Assembly: GCA_934277945.1 (NCBI GenBank)
Contig: CAKQWA010000004.1
Coordinates: 62,001 to 126,000, forward strand
Direction: 5' to 3'
DNA length: 64,000 nt
DNA from: an uncultured Alphaproteobacteria bacterium
Lineage (GTDB): Bacteria; Pseudomonadota; Alphaproteobacteria; CAAGCB01; CAG-977
The first letter of the stretch is position 1. Every line of letters starts with the position of its first letter. A model generated the notes under the pieces. That model was not told where the DNA came from, did no database searches, and worked only from the letters and a program-made list of their open reading frames with translations. This document shows, piece by piece, positions 26,486-34,492 of the stretch. Position numbers and translations under genes: made by a program.

Positions 26486-27064
26486 TTGAAAAAGACTGTT
26501 GCCCGTAATGAAACGGGACGTTCAATGATTGAAATGCTGGGCGTTCTTGCCATTATCGGCGTCTTGTCCGTCGGCGGCATCGCCGGCTTCGGCATGGCAA
26601 TGGCTAAATTCCGCGCGAACAAATCGGTTGACGATATGCAGACGCTGATTACGAATCTGCGTTCGACGCTGGCGCAAAGGGCGATCAAGGAAGACACGAC
26701 GACGGAAATGTGGTACAACGTCGGTCTTTTCAACGACGACAACTACAATCATTCCCGCAAAAAAGGGCGCAATATGTTCGACGGCGACATCGAAATCACG
26801 ACGACGTTCCGCAACAACAAGACTTACGCCACCGTGACATACACGGAAGTCCCCGATTACGCCTGCCGCAAACTTGCGGAAATGGATTTTGACGCGGGCG
26901 TGAACGAAATGCTCGAATCGCTGAAAATCGGTCAGACGGAGTTCAACTGGACGACGCAGGATTTCGACAAGCAACTGCCCGTTTCCATGGAAAGCGCGCT
27001 GACGGCGTGCAAAGGGGATCACGAAACCGACACGACGACAATGGTGTGGACTTTGCGCCTGTAA
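26486..27064 (+). CDS. Type IV pilin-like protein
   Basis: 192 residues starting at TTG with an AGGAG site 5 bases upstream (a nearby ATG at 26482 is out of frame and stops at once). A prepilin-type leader is clear: ETG followed by RSMIEMLGVLAIIGVLSVGGIAG, giving Gly at -1, Glu at +5 and a hydrophobic helix. The +1 residue would be Arg instead of the usual Phe or Met. The rest has the layout of PilS-like pilins, with VPDYACRKLAEMDFD and a second Cys in ALTACKGDHE that may form a disulfide. No pilus assembly gene is nearby, so it may be a minor pilin or an isolated substrate of a distant system. Confidence 0.8.
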   Translation: MKKTVARNETGRSMIEMLGVLAIIGVLSVGGIAGFGMAMAKFRANKSVDDMQTLITNLRSTLAQRAIKEDTTTEMWYNVGLFNDDNYNHSRKKGRNMFDGDIEITTTFRNNKTYATVTYTEVPDYACRKLAEMDFDAGVNEMLESLKIGQTEFNWTTQDFDKQLPVSMESALTACKGDHETDTTTMVWTLRL

Positions 27065-27324
27065 TTCCGTCCGAACCGTTCGCGCGAAAAACGCAGGGAT
27101 GCGGATTTCATCCTCGCCGAAACCGCCTGTAAAAGAAGCGCGCGGGCGCGGTTGAGTCTGCAACGCCCGTCAAGACTGCAAGTGAAGCGGCGCGGATGCG
27201 GTTGAGCCTGCTCTTCCCGCCACGTCGGCAAGGAAAGCGGCGCGGTTGCGGTCAAGCCTGCAACGCCTCCCGAAAAGGAAGCGTTGCCGGAAAGAAAGCG
27301 CAGGCTTCGCGTTCGCGGCGGTCG
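27065..27324. repeat. Gene-free spacer with about three degenerate 48-base direct repeats
   Basis: No reading frame in this 260-base spacer looks like a gene. Three imperfect units begin at 27135, 27184 and 27235, each with GAAGCGGCGCGGxTGCGGTTGAGCCTGC-like sequence followed by a variable stretch. The + strand is purine-rich here. Nothing identifies its function; a structured RNA or the remains of a duplicated segment are possible. Confidence 0.55.
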
Positions 27325-28104
27325 TCAAAATTCTTTCAAATACCGGTATTCGATTCGCTCGTTGTCCGCGCGGATGATTTGCATCATCACGTTCGCCAGA
27401 TTGATCATCGTCGAATCCTTGGGATAGAACAGCGTGTCGTAAGACCCCGCGTTGCCGTTGGAGCCGACGACGGACTGCTTGTAAAAGAACGCGAGTTTGC
27501 CGTCTTTAATCCCCTCGTAGACGATTTCGTAATCTTCAATCAGTTTGCGGTCGGACGACACGTCGATTTTGCGTTTGAAAAAGGCGTTTTTCGGCGACAG
27601 TTCCGCTTTTCTGTTCAGCATGATGAAGCGTTTGGAGAACATACCGTCGTCTTCGTACAAGATTTTGTTCTGCAAGCGCAAATCCGCGTCCAGCATCACA
27701 TAATACTTTTTGTAGCCGTCAAGGACGATGTATTTCGCGCCGTCAATGGTGACGGTGCCGCGCACGGAATACGTTTTGGCGGGCAGGACGAATTCGGCGC
27801 TGTCCGTTTTGACGCGGACTTCTTTTGCCAAAGACACCTGATTGCGCGCGGTTTCCCCGACGGTGTACGTCAGCACGCGCATGACGGGTTCGTTGACGGC
27901 GGAAAAATTGCGGCGGTTCAGTTCGTAACTTTTTTCATAGACGTACTTGTTGCCCAGATCGGTCACTTCCTGAAACGGTTCCAGCGCGTAGGTCTGCATG
28001 GATTTGTATGTGTTGCGGTCGCGCGACACGTCGCTGTAAAAATCGGGAATGAAAGCGCACGCGGATGAAAGCGCGCAACAAATCGCCAAACAGATTTTTT
28101 TCAT
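27325..28104 (-). CDS. Putative lipoprotein, unrecognised
   Basis: 259 residues. The N-terminus MKKICLAICCALSSAC ends in a lipobox with Cys16, so it is likely an outer-membrane or periplasmic lipoprotein. The mature part begins AFIPDFYSDVSRDRNTYKSMQTYALEPF and is beta-rich, with several Tyr-rich strands (YVYEKSYELNRRNF, YKKYYVMLDADLRLQNKI). No known domain recognised. Monocistronic, divergent from rpmJ, ends in the repeat-bearing spacer. Confidence 0.75.
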   Translation of the reverse strand: MKKICLAICCALSSACAFIPDFYSDVSRDRNTYKSMQTYALEPFQEVTDLGNKYVYEKSYELNRRNFSAVNEPVMRVLTYTVGETARNQVSLAKEVRVKTDSAEFVLPAKTYSVRGTVTIDGAKYIVLDGYKKYYVMLDADLRLQNKILYEDDGMFSKRFIMLNRKAELSPKNAFFKRKIDVSSDRKLIEDYEIVYEGIKDGKLAFFYKQSVVGSNGNAGSYDTLFYPKDSTMINLANVMMQIIRADNERIEYRYLKEF

Positions 28105-28218
28105 GAAAACCGCCTTTGTTTCGTCATTAAAAAATTATCCCGTAACACTTGACAATACAAGATAATTCGTCTATTGTCACCTAACTTCAATAACGGAAAA
28201 TTATTAAGGAATCGTGTT

Positions 28219-28344
28219 ATGAAAGTTCGTAATTCTTTAAAAACCGCCAAACTGCGCGACAAAGATTGCAAAATCGTGCGCAGAAAAGGTCGTGTGTACG
28301 TCATCAACAAAAAGAATCCCCGACTGAAAGCGCGTCAGGGCTGA
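28219..28344 (+). CDS. rpmJ: 50S ribosomal protein L36
   Basis: 41 residues, [20 protein letters not shown] then [21 protein letters not shown]. This is the cysteine-poor type of L36 (one Cys, not the zinc-binding CxxC...CxxxxH type), with the usual length and basic composition. A TAAGGA ribosome binding site lies shortly before the ATG. Stands alone, as is usual for rpmJ in Alphaproteobacteria. Confidence 0.95.
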   Translation: MKVRNSLKTAKLRDKDCKIVRRKGRVYVINKKNPRLKARQG

Positions 28345-28376
28345 TACGCTTACGGACTTCTTTATGTGCATTAAAA

Positions 28377-28474
28377 GCCTGCGTTTGCGGGCTTTTTTTG
28401 TGCCTTATTTTGAAAACGCGCCCTCAATCCGCCTGCGTTTGCGGGCTTTTTTTGTGCCTTATTTTGAAAACGCG
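28377..28474. repeat. 54-base tandem duplication covering terminator and 3' end of the RluD-type gene
   Basis: The 44-base sequence at 28377-28420 is repeated exactly at 28431-28474 (period 54). Each copy has a terminator-like hairpin (AGCCTGC GTTT GCGGGCT with one G-T pair, then TTTTTTTG) and then TTATTTTGAAAACGCG. In the second copy that tail is the actual stop and last codons (AFSK-stop) of the minus-strand pseudouridine synthase; in the first it is a non-functional duplicate. The first hairpin probably terminates rpmJ. Confidence 0.9.
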
Positions 28475-29424
28475 TCCACAACCGCCTGCATATCGGGCGG
28501 CAAAGGCAGTTCAAAGCGCAATTCTTGTTGCGAACGCGGATGAATAAACGCCATTTTGTACGAATGAAGCGCCTGACGCGGAAAATTTTTAACAAAATCG
28601 GGCAAAGAGCGCGCGGCTTTCGGCGTTTTGCCGTAAACCGAATCGCCCAGCAGGGAATGACCCAGCGCGGTCATGTGCACGCGCACCTGATGCGTGCGTC
28701 CCGTTTTTAGCGTGCATTCCACCAGCGAAAAAACGCCGTCCGCAAAGATGTTTTTCACGGCGTACAGCGTTTTCGCATGCTTGCCGCCGCTTTTCACCAC
28801 CGCCATTTTTTGCCGATTCGCCGCGCTGCGCCCGATTTGCGTTTCAATTTCGCCCGTCATCTGCGGCACGCCCCACACCAACGCCAGATACCGCCGCTCC
28901 AAACTGTGAACGGCGAATTGCGCCGCCAGCCCGTTGTGCGTAAAATCGTTCTTCGCGACGACCATCAGCCCCGACGTGTCCTTGTCCAGCCGATGCACAA
29001 TTCCGGGGCGCGCGACGCCGCCGATTCCCGACAGCGCGCCTTTGCAATGCGCCAGCAAAGCGTTGACAAGCGTGCCTTCGTAATGCGCGTGCGCCGGATG
29101 CACAACCATGCCCGCCGGCTTGTTCAGCACCAGCAAATCGCCGTCTTCGTAAACAATGTCCAGCGCGATGTCTTCGGGCGCGAAAACATCCGGCACGGGC
29201 GCAGGTTCGGCAATCGCGTACACCGCCCCCGCCCGCACTTTTTTGTCGGCGGACGAAAGCGTTTCACCGTCTTCAAGCACCGCGCCGTCCTTAATCAGCG
29301 CGGCGATGCGGCTGCGGGAATACGGCGTTTTTTCGCTTAAATACTTGTCGACGCGCGCCCCGCCCTGTTCGGCGGGCGGCAAAATCAGCAAATCGTTGTT
29401 GTCGTTTCGATTTTTTTCCGTCAT
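28459..29424 (-). CDS. RluD-family 23S rRNA pseudouridine synthase
   Basis: Converts uridine to pseudouridine in rRNA. 321 residues: an N-terminal S4 RNA-binding domain (RVDKYLSEKTPYSRSRIAALIKDGAV) followed by the RluA/RluD catalytic domain with VHRLDKDTSGLMVVAKN containing the catalytic Asp, and the C-terminal motifs TGRTHQVRVHMTALGHSLLGDSVYG and RQALHSYKMAFIHP. RluD is the likeliest ortholog because of the S4 domain. Its last codons are duplicated downstream in a tandem repeat. Divergent from the small membrane protein gene at 29454. Confidence 0.93.
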   Translation of the reverse strand: MTEKNRNDNNDLLILPPAEQGGARVDKYLSEKTPYSRSRIAALIKDGAVLEDGETLSSADKKVRAGAVYAIAEPAPVPDVFAPEDIALDIVYEDGDLLVLNKPAGMVVHPAHAHYEGTLVNALLAHCKGALSGIGGVARPGIVHRLDKDTSGLMVVAKNDFTHNGLAAQFAVHSLERRYLALVWGVPQMTGEIETQIGRSAANRQKMAVVKSGGKHAKTLYAVKNIFADGVFSLVECTLKTGRTHQVRVHMTALGHSLLGDSVYGKTPKAARSLPDFVKNFPRQALHSYKMAFIHPRSQQELRFELPLPPDMQAVVDAFSK

Positions 29425-29453
29425 AGTCTGTTTGTATCACATCGGAGCGATTT

Positions 29454-29798
29454 ATGAACAAAATTTTGTATTTAAAAATCCTTGTCGGATTCATCACGTT
29501 TTTAATTTTTCTGACGCTGACGGGCATTGTGTACGGCATCGTGAATTACAAAACGACGCCGAAACTGTTGAGCGGCAAAAGAAAAGCCGCGAAAGCCGCC
29601 GCCATGTCCGCCCCCGCGCAAACGCCGCGCGCGATCAATCTCGACCGCGCGGACAAGACGATTGCGCACATCGCGGCGTGCGGCGATTACGTCTGCCTGA
29701 CGCTTGCCGGCAAAAAAGGCGACGTGCGCGAAGCGGTGATCATCTCTCCCGATTCGGCACAGCCGCCCGTTTTTATCTCCGTCAATCCCGCGCCCTGA
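29454..29798 (+). CDS. Small membrane-anchored protein, possibly DUF6476-like
   Basis: 114 residues: one N-terminal membrane helix (about 8-29), a lysine/alanine linker, then a small C-terminal domain with DKTIAHIAACGDYVCLTLAGKKGD. Alphaproteobacteria often carry a one-helix protein of this size (DUF6476) divergent from an RluD-type gene, and the layout here fits; the family name is from context and general look only. Ends directly at the hisD stop. Confidence 0.7.
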   Translation: MNKILYLKILVGFITFLIFLTLTGIVYGIVNYKTTPKLLSGKRKAAKAAAMSAPAQTPRAINLDRADKTIAHIAACGDYVCLTLAGKKGDVREAVIISPDSAQPPVFISVNPAP

Positions 29799-31088
29799 TT
29801 ATTTCAAGCGGCGCGCCACGGACGCCGCGTGCGCGGTTAAGCCCTCCGTCTTGCCCAAAACAACGGCGGCTTGCCCGATTTTCCTCACGGATTCGGCGGT
29901 GCAGGACAGCATGGTCGAGCGTTTCATGAAACTCGGCACGCCCAAGCCCGACGAGAATCTGGCACTGCGCGCGGTCGGCAGGACGTGGTTGGGACCGCCG
30001 ACGTAGTCGCCGACGGCTTCCGGCGTGTACGCGCCCAAGAAAAAAGCCCCCGCGTGATGCAGTTTGTCGCACAACGCGCGCGGATTTTCGACATACAATT
30101 CCAAATGTTCGGGCGCGATTCTGTCCGCCAGAGCGGGCGCGTCGCGGCGCACGTCGTCCACCAGAAACACCGCGCCGTTGTCCCGCCAACTTTTCGACGC
30201 GATTTCCTCGCGTTCCAGCGTTTTCAACTGCGAGTCGATTTCGGCGCACACCTTGCGCGCCAAATCTTCATCGTCCGTAATAAGAATCGACTGCGCGGAC
30301 ACGTCGTGTTCCGCCTGCGACAACAAATCCGCCGCCAGCCATTCGGGATTCGCGCTTTTGTCCGCAATGACCAGAATTTCGGACGGTCCCGCGATCATGT
30401 CAATGCCGACAATACCGAACACCTGCCGTTTGGCGCACGCGACGAACGCGTTTCCGGGTCCCACAATCATATCGACGGAGGGAATCGAGCGCGTGCCGTA
30501 CGCCAGCGCGCCGATCGCCTGCGCACCGCCGATGCGGTAAATCTCGTCGACGCCGGCCTCTTTCGCCGCCGCCAAAACCAGCGGATTGACCTTGCCGTCG
30601 GGCGTCGGCACAACCATGACCAGACGTTCGACGCCCGCGACTTTGGCGGGAATCGCGTTCATCAGCACGGAAGACGGATACGCCGCCGTGCCGCCGGGGA
30701 CGTACAGCCCCGCCGCCGTGACGGGCGTGTACCGCCAGCCGCAAAAAACGCCGCTGTCGTCGGTGAATTCGCAATCCTGCGGACGCTGTTTTTCGTGAAA
30801 AGCTCGGATTCTGCGCGCCGCCAGAGAAAGCGCGTCCAGCGTTTCTTTCGGGCACGCGGCGACTGCATCGTCGATTTCCTTTTCGGAAAAGCGCACGTTC
30901 GATTCGTCAATGTCGAAGCGGTCGAATTTCTTTGTGTACGCGAACACCGCCTTGTCGCCGTTTGCGCGCACGTCGTTCAAAATGCCGCGCACAATGTCGT
31001 TGACATCGACGGCGTTTTCGCGTTTCGCCCGCAAAAAAGCGGCAAACTTTTCTTCAAAGCCCGCGTCCGAAGTTTTCAGCATCAGCAT
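29799..31088 (-). CDS. hisD: Histidinol dehydrogenase
   Basis: Last two oxidations of histidine biosynthesis, L-histidinol to L-histidine, zinc-dependent. 429 residues. Motifs: PGGTAAYPSSVLMNAIPAKVAGV, GAQAIGALAYGT, the VDMIVGPGNAFVACAKR block, and DLLSQAEHD with His/Glu residues of the active site, and GPNHVLPT. The start (ATG 31088, or ATG 31082) overlaps the hisG stop, so hisG-hisD are coupled. With hisA-hisE and hisN elsewhere in the window, the histidine genes are scattered. Confidence 0.97.
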   Translation of the reverse strand: MLMLKTSDAGFEEKFAAFLRAKRENAVDVNDIVRGILNDVRANGDKAVFAYTKKFDRFDIDESNVRFSEKEIDDAVAACPKETLDALSLAARRIRAFHEKQRPQDCEFTDDSGVFCGWRYTPVTAAGLYVPGGTAAYPSSVLMNAIPAKVAGVERLVMVVPTPDGKVNPLVLAAAKEAGVDEIYRIGGAQAIGALAYGTRSIPSVDMIVGPGNAFVACAKRQVFGIVGIDMIAGPSEILVIADKSANPEWLAADLLSQAEHDVSAQSILITDDEDLARKVCAEIDSQLKTLEREEIASKSWRDNGAVFLVDDVRRDAPALADRIAPEHLELYVENPRALCDKLHHAGAFFLGAYTPEAVGDYVGGPNHVLPTARSARFSSGLGVPSFMKRSTMLSCTAESVRKIGQAAVVLGKTEGLTAHAASVARRLK

Positions 31089-31738
31089 TTTTCACACACC
31101 TTTTTAAACGTTTCCACCCAATACGCCATTTCGTTCGGACGGGTTTTGAACGCGCCGCGGTTCAAAATCAGTTTGGAAGACACTTCCATCACGCGCTGTC
31201 TTTCTTCCAGACCGTTCGCGCGCAAAGTCGCCCCCGTCGACACCACGTCCAAAATGCGCTTGCACAAATTCACGACGGGCGCCAATTCCATGGCTCCCGA
31301 CAGTTTGACGCATTCCGCCTGAACGCCGAGAGAAGCGTAATAACGCTTTGTAATTTCAGGATATTTCGTCGCCACGCGCACGTGCCCCGAACGGTACAGT
31401 TCGCCCGCGTCGTCAAACCCTTTCGGACAGGCGACGGACATATGACACTTGCCGACGCCCAAATCGACGGGCGCGTACAAGCCCGAATAACTGAATTCCG
31501 CCAAAACGTCGGAGCCGCAAACGCCGATTTGCGCCGCGCCGAACGCGACAAACGACGCCACGTCGAAACTGCGCACGCGAATCAACTCGACGTTTTCGTG
31601 ATTCGTTTGAAAGCGGAGCAAGCGCGAAGAATCGTCGAAAAAAGCGTCTTCGGGAATTAAATCCGCCTTTTTGAACAGCGGCAGAAGTTCATCCAGAATA
31701 CGCCCTTTGGGAACGGCGAAGACCAGTTTTTCACTCAT
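31082..31738 (-). CDS. hisG: ATP phosphoribosyltransferase, short form
   Basis: First step of histidine biosynthesis, PRPP plus ATP. 218 residues, the short HisGS form lacking the C-terminal regulatory domain. Short forms act with HisZ, a HisS paralog, in a hetero-octamer; no hisZ is in the window. Motifs: VFAVPKGRILDELLP and CGSDVLAEFSYSG, CHMSVACPKG, and IVDVVSTGATLRANGL-type end (RILDVVSTGATLRANGLEE). Follows murA after 6 bases and overlaps hisD, so murA-hisG-hisD form one unit. Confidence 0.95.
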   Translation of the reverse strand: MSEKLVFAVPKGRILDELLPLFKKADLIPEDAFFDDSSRLLRFQTNHENVELIRVRSFDVASFVAFGAAQIGVCGSDVLAEFSYSGLYAPVDLGVGKCHMSVACPKGFDDAGELYRSGHVRVATKYPEITKRYYASLGVQAECVKLSGAMELAPVVNLCKRILDVVSTGATLRANGLEERQRVMEVSSKLILNRGAFKTRPNEMAYWVETFKKVCEKC

Positions 31739-31744
31739 GACGGC

Positions 31745-33031
31745 TCACTCTCCCGACCGCGACGGCACGCGTTTGATATCCGCGCCGCACGCCGCCAGTT
31801 TGGCTTCCAAATCCTCATAGCCTCTGTCCAAATGGTACACGCGGTTGACAATCGTTTCGCCCTCCGCCTGCAATCCCGCCAGCACCAAAGAAGCCGACGC
31901 GCGCAAATCCGACGCCATGACTTCCGCGCCGGACAGACGCTTCACGCCGCGCACAATCGCCGACGACGTGCCGTGAACGTTGATGTTCGCGCCCATGCGC
32001 ACCAGTTCGGGAACGTGCATGAAGCGGTTTTCAAAAATCGTTTCCGTAATCAGCGACGCGCCCGAAGCCGTCGCCAGCAAAGCCATCATCTGCGCCTGCA
32101 CGTCGGTCGGGAATCCGGGGTAAGCCTGCGTCATCACGTCCGTGCCGATCAGATACGCGTCCGTCGCGTCGGCGATGAATCCGTCCGGCGTTTCAATCAA
32201 CTGCACGCCCAATTCCGTCAAAATGCGCGCCACCGCCGCCATGTAGGAAATGTCCGTGTTCGTCATTTCGATGCGCCCGCGCGTGATCGCCGCCGCAATC
32301 GCGTACGTCGCCGCCTCGATTCTGTCCGTAATGACCGAATGTTCCGCGCCGTACAGGGAATCGACGCCCTCGACGACCAAAGTCGACGTGTCCAGCCCCG
32401 TGATTTTCGCGCCCATTTTAATCAGGCATTTCGCCAAATCGGTGATTTCGGGTTCGCGCGCGGCGTTGTGAATGACGGTCGTGCCTTTCGCCAGCACCGC
32501 CGCCATCAAGATGTTTTCCGTGCCGCCGACGGTGACTTTCGGAAACAGGATTTCCGCGCCGTTCAGCCTGCCGTCAGGGGCGAACGCGACAATGTAGCCC
32601 TCTTTGATTTCGATTTGCGCGCCCATTTTTTCCAACGCCGCCAAATGCAAATCGACGGGACGCGTGCCGATGGCGCATCCGCCGGGGAGCGACACTTTCG
32701 CCTTGCCGAAGCGGGTCAGAAGCGCGCCCAAAACCAGCACCGAAGCGCGCATTTTGCGCACGATGTCGTAAGGGGCTTTCAAATTCGTGACCTTGCCCGC
32801 GTTCAGCACCAACGCTTCCTTGTCGATGTATTGAAGCGTCATCTGCACGCCGTGCTGCGTCAAAAGGCGCGTCATCGTGACGATGTCCGCCAAATGCGGC
32901 AGATTGTACAAAATCAGGTCGTCTTTGGTGAGAAGCGAGGCGACCATGAGGGGCAAAGCGGCGTTTTTCGCGCCGTTGATTTTGATTTTTCCGTTCAGGC
33001 GGTGACCGCCGACAATACGAATGGAATCCAT
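31745..33031 (-). CDS. murA: UDP-N-acetylglucosamine 1-carboxyvinyltransferase
   Basis: First committed step of peptidoglycan synthesis, transferring enolpyruvate from PEP to UDP-GlcNAc. 428 residues from the ATG at 33031 (an upstream ATG at 33037 adds two). Motifs: [37 protein letters not shown], where the Cys is the catalytic and fosfomycin-reactive residue, and [18 protein letters not shown]. Placed with hisG and hisD as in many Alphaproteobacteria. Confidence 0.97.
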   Translation of the reverse strand: MDSIRIVGGHRLNGKIKINGAKNAALPLMVASLLTKDDLILYNLPHLADIVTMTRLLTQHGVQMTLQYIDKEALVLNAGKVTNLKAPYDIVRKMRASVLVLGALLTRFGKAKVSLPGGCAIGTRPVDLHLAALEKMGAQIEIKEGYIVAFAPDGRLNGAEILFPKVTVGGTENILMAAVLAKGTTVIHNAAREPEITDLAKCLIKMGAKITGLDTSTLVVEGVDSLYGAEHSVITDRIEAATYAIAAAITRGRIEMTNTDISYMAAVARILTELGVQLIETPDGFIADATDAYLIGTDVMTQAYPGFPTDVQAQMMALLATASGASLITETIFENRFMHVPELVRMGANINVHGTSSAIVRGVKRLSGAEVMASDLRASASLVLAGLQAEGETIVNRVYHLDRGYEDLEAKLAACGADIKRVPSRSGE

Positions 33032-33080
33032 AAGCACAAATCCGTTGACAGATGAAAGTTCGGGTCAGTTTACAGCAGAT

Positions 33081-33227
33081 TCAGGACGAAGCGGAGTCTT
33101 TTTTTCGCTTTTCCAGAATCTTGCGCTGTTCGATTTGTTTTTTGCGCTTGGCGAGATTGGCGCGCAGGGCTTTTGCCTCCTGTTCGACAAGGTCGGGGCG
33201 TTTGTGAGGGGACTTTTTTTCTTTCAC
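33081..33227 (-). CDS. 48-residue basic helical protein
   Basis: From a GTG with AAGGA 7 bases upstream (the nearby ATG CCA AAG TGA stops at once). Translation: MKEKKSPHKRPDLVEQEAKA then LRANLAKRKKQIEQRKILEKRKKDSASS. The central ALRANLAKRKKQ pattern matches small uncharacterised proteins (E-x-x-LR-x-NL-x-RRK-x-Q) found throughout Alphaproteobacteria, often near murA. Function unknown; highly charged and helical. Confidence 0.7.
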   Translation of the reverse strand: MKEKKSPHKRPDLVEQEAKALRANLAKRKKQIEQRKILEKRKKDSASS

Positions 33228-33339
33228 TTTGGCATCCTTTAAAAAGTTTTCATCATTTTACGCCTGACGCATCCGAAAATAAATTATTTTTTGCTTGCAA
33301 GACGCGCGTAATTTTTATAGTGTTTTGGCAGATTGGTAC

Positions 33340-33414
33340 GCCGCTGTGGCTCAGTGGTAGAGCACACCCTTGGTAAGGGTGGGGTCGTGAGTCCGATTCT
33401 CACCAGCGGCACCA
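33340..33414 (+). tRNA. tRNA-Thr (anticodon GGT)
   Basis: Cloverleaf folds by eye: acceptor GCCGCTG/CAGCGGC, D-arm GCTC...GAGC, anticodon stem CACCC/GGGTG with loop TTGGTAA (anticodon GGT), T-arm GTGAG/CTCAC with loop TCCGATT, and an encoded CCA at 33412-33414. A terminator follows at once. Confidence 0.95.
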
Positions 33415-33421
33415 TTCAATC

Positions 33422-33445
33422 ACGCTCCGTCCGGAGCGTTTTTTT
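33422..33445 (+). terminator. Terminator of tRNA-Thr
   Basis: ACGCTCC / GGAGCGT hairpin with a 4-base loop followed by TTTTTT, 8 bases after the CCA end. Confidence 0.88.
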
Positions 33446-33503
33446 GTTTTCAAAGCGCTTTTCCGGCATAAACAGGAAAGGCTTTGAGAAAAGATAAGGC
33501 GCG

Positions 33504-34052
33504 ATGATTTACACTTGTGAAGCGGCTTCCCCCGTCGGAAAAATGACGCTGGCGAGCGACGGCGAAAACCTGATCGGCTTATGGATTGAAAAGCAGAAAT
33601 ACTTTGCGGACTCGATTTTAAATCAGGCGCGCGAAGAAAAGGATTTACCCGTTTTCACGCAGACGCGAAAGTGGCTGGATGCTTATTTCAGCGGCAAAAA
33701 TCCGCGCGTTTCAGACCTGCCGCTTGCCCCGCGCGGCAACGCGTTCAGACAACGCGTGTGGGAGATTTTGCGCACCGTTCCGAAAGGACAAACGCGCACG
33801 TACGGCGACATAGCCAAGCAAATCGCGCAAAAAACGGGCGGCAAAATGTCGGCGCAGGCGGTCGGCAACGCAGTCGGACACAATCCGATTTCAATCATCA
33901 TTCCTTGCCACCGCGTCGTCGGCGCAAACGGCAATCTGACGGGCTACGCGGGCGGGCTGGATATCAAAATAAAACTGCTCACGCTTGAAGGCGTCGATAT
34001 GTCAACGCTTTTCATACCGAAAGCAAAGCGCGGCCGATCGCCAATCCTTTGA
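33504..34052 (+). CDS. Methylated-DNA--protein-cysteine S-methyltransferase
   Basis: Suicide repair protein that takes O6-alkyl groups from guanine onto its own cysteine. 182 residues. The active-site motif IIPCHRVVGANGNLTGYAGG is exact, preceded by FRQRVWEILRTVPKGQTRTYGDIA, the helix-turn-helix DNA-binding part. The N-terminal half matches the Ogt domain. No Ada-type methyl-phosphotriester domain. Stands alone between the tRNA and a convergent lipoprotein gene. Confidence 0.95.
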   Translation: MIYTCEAASPVGKMTLASDGENLIGLWIEKQKYFADSILNQAREEKDLPVFTQTRKWLDAYFSGKNPRVSDLPLAPRGNAFRQRVWEILRTVPKGQTRTYGDIAKQIAQKTGGKMSAQAVGNAVGHNPISIIIPCHRVVGANGNLTGYAGGLDIKIKLLTLEGVDMSTLFIPKAKRGRSPIL

Positions 34053-34057
34053 AAAAT

Positions 34058-34405
34058 TTATTCCGCCGCCGATTCGCCGCTGTCGCACGTCAGAGGATTG
34101 ATTGTAACGACGGACAGCGCGCCGAGCGTCATGTTCAGCGCGTCGCCGACCAGACCGATCGCGCCGCCGACAATCGCCCCCACGGGCTCCGTCACAATAT
34201 CGACAATCGGCAGCAGACCGTACAGTCCGCCGATATCCGACCCCGTTTTCAGCCCGTCGCGCGTGTTGGGCAACGTGTATGCGTTCCAATAACCGATAGG
34301 TCCGTCGTGATAAAACCATTTGTCCGAACATTTGTCCGGATACGACGGGTGCGCGCACGCCGCCAATGTCAAGCAAATCAAAGCAACCGCGAGATGTTTT
34401 TTCAT
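34058..34405 (-). CDS. Small lipoprotein with glycine-rich hydrophobic segment
   Basis: 115 residues from the ATG at 34405, with AAGGAG 7 bases upstream. MKKHLAVALICLTLAAC gives a lipobox (Cys17). The mature part has three further cysteines pairing options (PDKCSDKWFYHDGPIGYW and NPLTCDSGES) and a glycine-rich hydrophobic stretch (VGAIVGGAIGLVGDALNM). It resembles small YceK-type lipoproteins (the N-terminal cysteine and Gly-rich segment), but I would not name it. Convergent with ogt. Confidence 0.75.
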   Translation of the reverse strand: MKKHLAVALICLTLAACAHPSYPDKCSDKWFYHDGPIGYWNAYTLPNTRDGLKTGSDIGGLYGLLPIVDIVTEPVGAIVGGAIGLVGDALNMTLGALSVVTINPLTCDSGESAAE

Positions 34406-34492
34406 GTTCCGCTCCTTTTTCAAAGATTCTTTCACACATTCGCGCTTGCTGTCAATACGGATATATCCGATAATCAGGCGAAAGGAGGCGGC

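Noticed and set aside
27135..27279. Possible CRISPR array
   Set aside because: Three imperfect units of about 48 bases with no constant spacer length and mismatches within the units; no cas genes.
28266..28547. Plus-strand frame with the internal repeat ACVCGLFLCLILKTRPQ
   Set aside because: It only translates the 54-base tandem duplication and terminators; there is no ribosome site and it overlaps rpmJ and the RluD-type gene.
34049..34492. Upstream extension of the ankyrin protein frame
   Set aside because: The frame is open but Arg/Gln-rich and opposite a real lipoprotein gene; AAAGGAGG before the ATG at 34493 fixes the start.
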